Positions 59,210 to 64,000 of a DNA stretch of 64,000 nucleotides are shown one piece after another. Below the pieces are notes generated by a model, which worked only from the letters and a program-made list of their open reading frames with translations, made no database searches and was not told the DNA's origin. Position 1 is the stretch's first letter. Each line of letters opens with the position of its first letter. Position numbers and translations under genes: made by a program. The DNA lies in NCBI GenBank assembly GCA_030159075.1, contig BROG01000554.1, forward strand, positions 135,001 through 199,000, given 5' to 3'. This stretch comes from Atrina japonica (lineage: Eukaryota > Mollusca > Bivalvia > Pterioida > Pinnidae).

Positions 59210-59585
59210 CACTGATAGAGTAAAGCAGATATTATTAAGCACATGAAGTGTCTACTCAGGTACATAATGGTCCATTCTATAGAGAAATAGAGATAGCACA
59301 AGAAGTGTCTGCATAGGTAACAGTACATTATGGGTAAAGCTAGCACAGCAAGTGTAGATTAAGACCGGTAAAATAAATTATATGTATGTCTTTAGGGAGA
59401 CAGGTTCAGAGTTAGCACTAGAAGTGTAGAGTAACTTAGTAAGACAATAAAATTATAGGTAAAGAATGTATGTCTAGCGAGACAGGTTGAGAGCTACATG
59501 TAGCACTAGAAGTGTAGAGTAAGACAGGTAAATTATAGGTATGTTTTTAGGGAGACAGGTTAAGACAGGTAAATTATTGTAATGT
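59210..59585. repeat. Degenerate tandem repeat
   Basis: AGCACTAGAAGTGTAGAGTA, AGGGAGACAGGTT and AGACAGGTAAATTATAGGTA recur three to four times with variable spacing. Confidence 0.6.
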
Positions 59586-59719
59586 ACAAAATTGAATTCT
59601 GTTGAGATTGTTTTCTTACACCAAGAGACCTGTAGGATATCATTTAACTACAATATGTACAATGTAAAGAAAAGTGATATATAACACTTGTGTCATACAA
59701 ATATTTATGAAATGGTATT

Positions 59720-60590
59720 ATGGAATACATGTGTATCATGATAGAATGTACATGTGTGTACAACGTGTGAATATCATGTCCTCATGAGCAGGTGCTCTTG
59801 TTTCTGGTACATACAACATGTGTATCATGTAGAAATGTACAACATGATAATGTCATGTCCCCATGTGCTCTTGTAAGTGTTACATGCACAACATGTATGT
59901 AGAAATGTATGTAAAAGTCATGTTAATGTCATGTCTCCATTGTGTTCTTGTTACTGGTACAAAAACATGGACATACATATGTACAACATGTGTATCATGT
60001 AGAAATGTGTGTACAATGTGTTAATGTTATGTACCTGTGTGCTCTTGTTATCGGTACAAAAACATGTACATACATATGTACAACATGTGTATCATGTAGA
60101 AATGTATGTACAACGTGTTAATGTTATGTAGCCATGTGCTCTTGTTATCGGTACAAAAACTACATACAACATATGTATCATGTAGAAATGTATGTACAAC
60201 GTGTTAATGTTATGTAGCCATGTGCTCTTGTTATCAGTACAAAAAATGTACATACAACATGTGTATCATGTAGAAATGTATATACAAGTCGTGTTTATGT
60301 CATATTCTCATATGCTCTTGTTACCAGTACAAAAAAATGTACATACAACATGTGCATCACATAAAAATGTATGTACCGTACATGTACAACATGTTAATGC
60401 CATGTCCTCATGTGTTAATCCAGTACACACAACATGTACAATGTGAGTTAATGCCATTTCATCACATGTTCTCGACACTGTTACATACAACATGTGTATA
60501 ATGAAGAAATGTTATGTACAAGTCATGTTTATGTCACGTCCTCATATGCTCTTGATTGTAGTATATCTATGTAGAAATCAGTACTTACAG
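59720..60590. repeat. ~95-bp tandem repeat, about nine copies
   Basis: Units with ACAACATGTGTATCATGTAG, AAATGTATGTACAACGTGTT, AATGTTATG and TGTGCTCTTGTTATCGGTAC. Confidence 0.85.
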
Positions 60591-61164
60591 ACATGAGTTC
60601 CTAAGTACAACAGCCACTGAGTGACAATATTCTGTCATATACATGATCTCCTATGATTTATATTTATCTTAGTTGTCATGGTAACAAGATTTGTGGTATT
60701 ATTATGTCATTTACAGAGCCTAGTGATCAATGCATTAGCTAACCGTACATTCTTTTCAAGGAGTTAATTACTTGCAGATTGCTGAGGTTGTATATTTACC
60801 TGTCAAATTGCGGTTATGAATTTCTACTTCTTTGATTTGTGGAAAATTATTATTCTTTGTTCCCATTCTTCTAATGAGGATTTGACAAGTTTGTTTGCTT
60901 GTTTTATTGGTGTTTTAAGGCACACTCAACAATTTTTCAGTGATACTGTAGAATCTCACACTTTTGTGGGCTTAAAAGTTTGTTGTTTTAAAAACTATAA
61001 CAAATTTGTAGAAATTAATTGTAGTTGAAATAAATAAACCTGTTTGTAAAGCAACATATTACTATTAGTATTACTTAGTATAGTTGTGGTTTAAATCTCA
61101 TTGATAAATGAAATCAACGAAATAAATAAAATTAAAACCACAATGAAATTTTCTAATTCCACTG

Positions 61165-61375
61165 TATGGTGGTAGCCAGTTTTAATGGTGTGCCAAGTCA
61201 GGATGTACTTGGGAACAGACCACCAGCCTTCTGCAAGTAAACAGGCAAACTTTCTCACAAAATCAGCTTACGTTCCAGCGAGACTTGAATCTGTGCTGAC
61301 TAGAAGTGGGAGACCTCATGGTTTAAAGTGAGATGCTCTAACCACTAGGTCACTGCTGAGGTCCGGATTTGACAG
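61165..61375 (-). repeat. Third-family SINE, well preserved
   Basis: The minus strand reads AGTGACCTAGTGGTTAGAGC (A box), TTCAAGTCTCGCTGGAACG (B box), TTTGTGAGAAAGTTTGCCTG and CAGAAGGCTGGTGGTCTGTT. Confidence 0.65.
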
Positions 61376-61589
61376 GTGTGTGGACTCTACACATGCTGAT
61401 TAATGTCATATAGTGATCATCTTTCAAAGGTAATACAGATACAGGACTTGAATTTAACATTTTTTCCAATGTGACCCACAGAGCTCAAACAGTAACATGA
61501 AAAATAGACTAGTCCCATCAAACTTCTACTGGCCCATATATGGCCAATAGATAAATAGATAGTTAATAAAACTTAGCTTTGAGTATAAA

Positions 61590-61965
61590 ACTGATGTAAG
61601 AAAGGTCCAAGGGTTTGAATCTTAGAAAGTACATGTAGAAAACTTGCAAGAGTAAGATCTTAGACTGAAACACTAGCATACAGTAGAGAACTCACTTTGG
61701 GAAGGTTCTAGGGTTTACGTCCAACAAAGAGTAGAGAATTCACCAGGGGAGACCTAAGGGTTTGAATCTAGGATGTAGATCTACTAGAGAGTTTGCTTGG
61801 GAGTATTTTATTTTGTCGTAATCTAGCAGTTGAGAACTCACTATGAAGGGTATGTCTGATGGTTTGAGTCTAGCCTAGAGTAGAGAATTTATATGGGGAA
61901 AGTCCCAGCATACATTTGTAGAGTAAGGAACTTTCCTGGAGAGGGCTCTAGGGTGTAACTTGTAC
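61590..61965. repeat. Degenerate ~60-bp tandem repeat
   Basis: AGGTCCAAGGGTTTGAATCT, TAGAGAACTCACTTTGGG and GAGTCTAGCCTAGAGTAGAG variants repeat about six times. Confidence 0.6.
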
Positions 61966-63589
61966 ATGTATTTCCGTAGTAAGTAGATTTATACATATAT
62001 CCTATGGGACCATCCCATGAACATCGAATGTATTACTAGCTGTATATAGATGTTTCAGAGCTTTCAGTTGTAAAGGAAAATTAGACATGCTTTTATGTAA
62101 AAGTAATTGACCACCATTTAATTGCACAGAATATTTAACCTTTACAGTCTGTCCCTTTAAGGTTTCAGTTGAGCTTGGGTAGTGAAAAATTTTGGTGACT
62201 TGAGACTGGCCAAGGTGTCATACTTTGTTGTGACTCCCATGATAGATTGACCCCTGGTTCATTTTAATTTTTATCGCAGGGATCACTTTATCACACAGAC
62301 TTGGGTAACAGGGTGTCATTTTGTCGCAACAATAAATTGACCTCAGGCCCCGGGGTCAGTCTATCATGGGGAGGGGGTCAAATTATCATATTACACCAGT
62401 TAGCATTTGACTTTGATTGGCAATTTGGCATAGATATGGTCTGTTGCCAGTCATCGTAAGCTAAGTGTACTTCTGTGAAATTTTAAAACATTCCAGGTTT
62501 TAGAGTGTTCTGCTTTAACAAGTTAAATGTATGAGATAACAAGTGACCCTTATATAGATCCATAATAGACAATTAGACAGCGTGTGAAGTTTTCTTTCAT
62601 AGTGTTCAACTCGTTAGATTTTAGTGCAACTTTCAAATCAAAAACTGAATGGCTATTCTTGAATTTCCTACGGACATGGCGGAATTTGGAGAATTTACTA
62701 AATATAACCTTATCAACACATTGAATTCTTGGGCGTTTCAGAAATCATGTATAGGATCAAATAGTTTTATGCATTTGACAGTGAGTTTGAGGTTGCTCGG
62801 CTTAAGACAAGAAATTTATAAATAGACGAAGCATACACATTTTACCTCAAAATAGACGAAGTTTGTGCCTTGCGTACTAGAATTTTCACGTTTTGCTGAG
62901 CTCTGTGCAGATATCAGATATTTATGTCTAAGATCAGTATCAAAGACACACAGAGTTTTTGTTTGTATTTCCTCGTTTTTTTACTTTTAATGGTAATTCT
63001 ACTGAGAGAGTAAATTATTTTATCATTCATACATTTGAGGATAAACCTGTTATTTTTGGCTGTTTGTATACCTATCTTCCATATGTGTGATTTATCATAT
63101 AATGTCTGACAGGAATAATTATTTCATCCAAGCAATTAACTCATTCACCCTCGAAAAACACATTTGGACTGGCCAAAATCATTGATTCATGGAAGAGTCC
63201 ATTGTTTTTTTTCAGAGGTTGATGAGTTAATACTAAGCTGCAAGTAAGCTATATTCAAATCAGAATATTTTTCCATATTTTTGGTGTCTGTTAAAGCCTT
63301 TAAGTCACAACCAGAGGCACAGGGTTTTAAATCCTGCATCCTCTACGTTTTTCGCCATAGGTTAGAGTCGTAGAGGTCATGGGGGCAGAAAAAGTAGCAG
63401 TCAATTTGTAAGTTGGGATTAAGAGCAACGTGTGTTATTGGGAAATCACATCTAGTTTGTTAGACATGCTCAACATCCATCGTACATGCATACAGGCAGT
63501 CTGCGTGCTGGAAATTTTTGCAAGAAGGCCATGCGAGGAACATGCTTTCCTTAGCATTTTTGGCCGTACATATCCTGTAGAGTGGAATT
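61966..63589. other. No recognisable gene
   Basis: Mostly unique-looking. 62200-62400 is richer in GACCCC-type motifs (TTTATCGCAGGGATCACTTT, GTCATTTTGTCGCAACAA), possibly a small diverged repeat. Confidence 0.4.
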
Positions 63590-63845
63590 CGAAGTACGGC
63601 TGGTTGTGACTGAGTCTTACAAGAACAAGGATTTGTTCCTCACTTACATCTGTTTCATTTGTATTTGACTGTGGTCTCACAGCAGTGAGTGGTCAACAAG
63701 GGATGCTTACTCCTAGATGGCACCTGATCCCACCTCCTGATTTCCAGAGGTTCGTGTTTGTCCAATGTCACAAGATGTGTATGTGTATCCTAGACATCTT
63801 GAAGATTTATATTATTGTATCTGAGATTTTTATATATCAATCCAG
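63590..63845 (+). mobile_element. Solo 3' tail of Naiad-like PLE, degraded
   Basis: Contains TTGACTGTGGTCTCACAGCA, GGGATGCTTACTCCTAG, GGCACCTGATCCCACCTC, a TCCTAGACAT variant and the TTTATATTATTGTATCTGA end. Upstream similarity is weak. Confidence 0.6.
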
Positions 63846-64000
63846 ATGTGTCTTCAGGGGTATATGAGTTAAATGATATATGATTTGGTACAGTCAGTAT
63901 CTAGGGCTCTCACACTGAGGTGAGCATTTTTGTGCATTTTAAAATTTAAAACAAGTGACCAGTTTTGGAATACTTGAGTATTTGTGTTCATATACATTTG

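Overview
The window is nuclear DNA of an invertebrate animal, most likely a mollusc and probably a bivalve. It is AT-rich, has long spliced introns, and is full of tRNA-derived SINEs with (CAAA)n tails, Penelope-like elements (PLEs), MITEs and TACATGTA-rich minisatellites. There are no bacterial-type gene blocks, rRNA genes or CRISPR arrays. The taxon is inferred from repeat style only.

Layout. (1) 0-19 kb is repeat territory. It holds degraded PLE copies of two kinds. One is a canonical C-terminal GIY-YIG element, broken into head-to-head halves at 10.03-11.12 kb. The other has a long insertion between RT motifs A and B, as in the Naiad group (main copy 12.05-13.2 kb). Several solo PLE 3' tails lie around them, next to (TA)n arrays. 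The same zone carries a tandemly repeated ~357-bp element with recognisable type I hammerhead ribozymes (8.15-8.62, 13.89-14.33 and a decayed copy at 17.2 kb), which resembles a metazoan retrozyme. (2) 19.57-29.51 kb on the minus strand is the one gene that can be reconstructed with confidence: a six-exon, 321-residue short-chain dehydrogenase/reductase of the retinol dehydrogenase 11-14 type. Its introns hold a 5'-truncated LINE, SINEs, a 5S-rRNA-like fragment and MITEs. Its exon 4 donor lies in a five-copy 25-26 bp tandem repeat. (3) 29.5-34.7 kb is intergenic, with duplications, foldback elements and a possible promoter. (4) At 34.764 kb on the plus strand there is a short candidate first coding exon (MGNQGSSTK, a possible N-myristoylation start) ending in a good splice donor. 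(5) 34.8-64 kb has no recognisable coding exon and may be a long first intron. It is dominated by minisatellites (11, 21, 27, 35, 37, 54, 56, 75, ~95 and ~150 bp units), pogo/Tigger-like MITEs with CAGTGGAACC ends and TA target sites, and SINEs with clear target-site duplications.

Most long open frames on the right are artefacts of minisatellites whose period is a multiple of three. The functional content I can support is the SDR gene plus one candidate first exon. The most unusual content is the hammerhead-bearing tandem repeat close to PLE copies, since PLEs have been proposed as possible partners for such elements.
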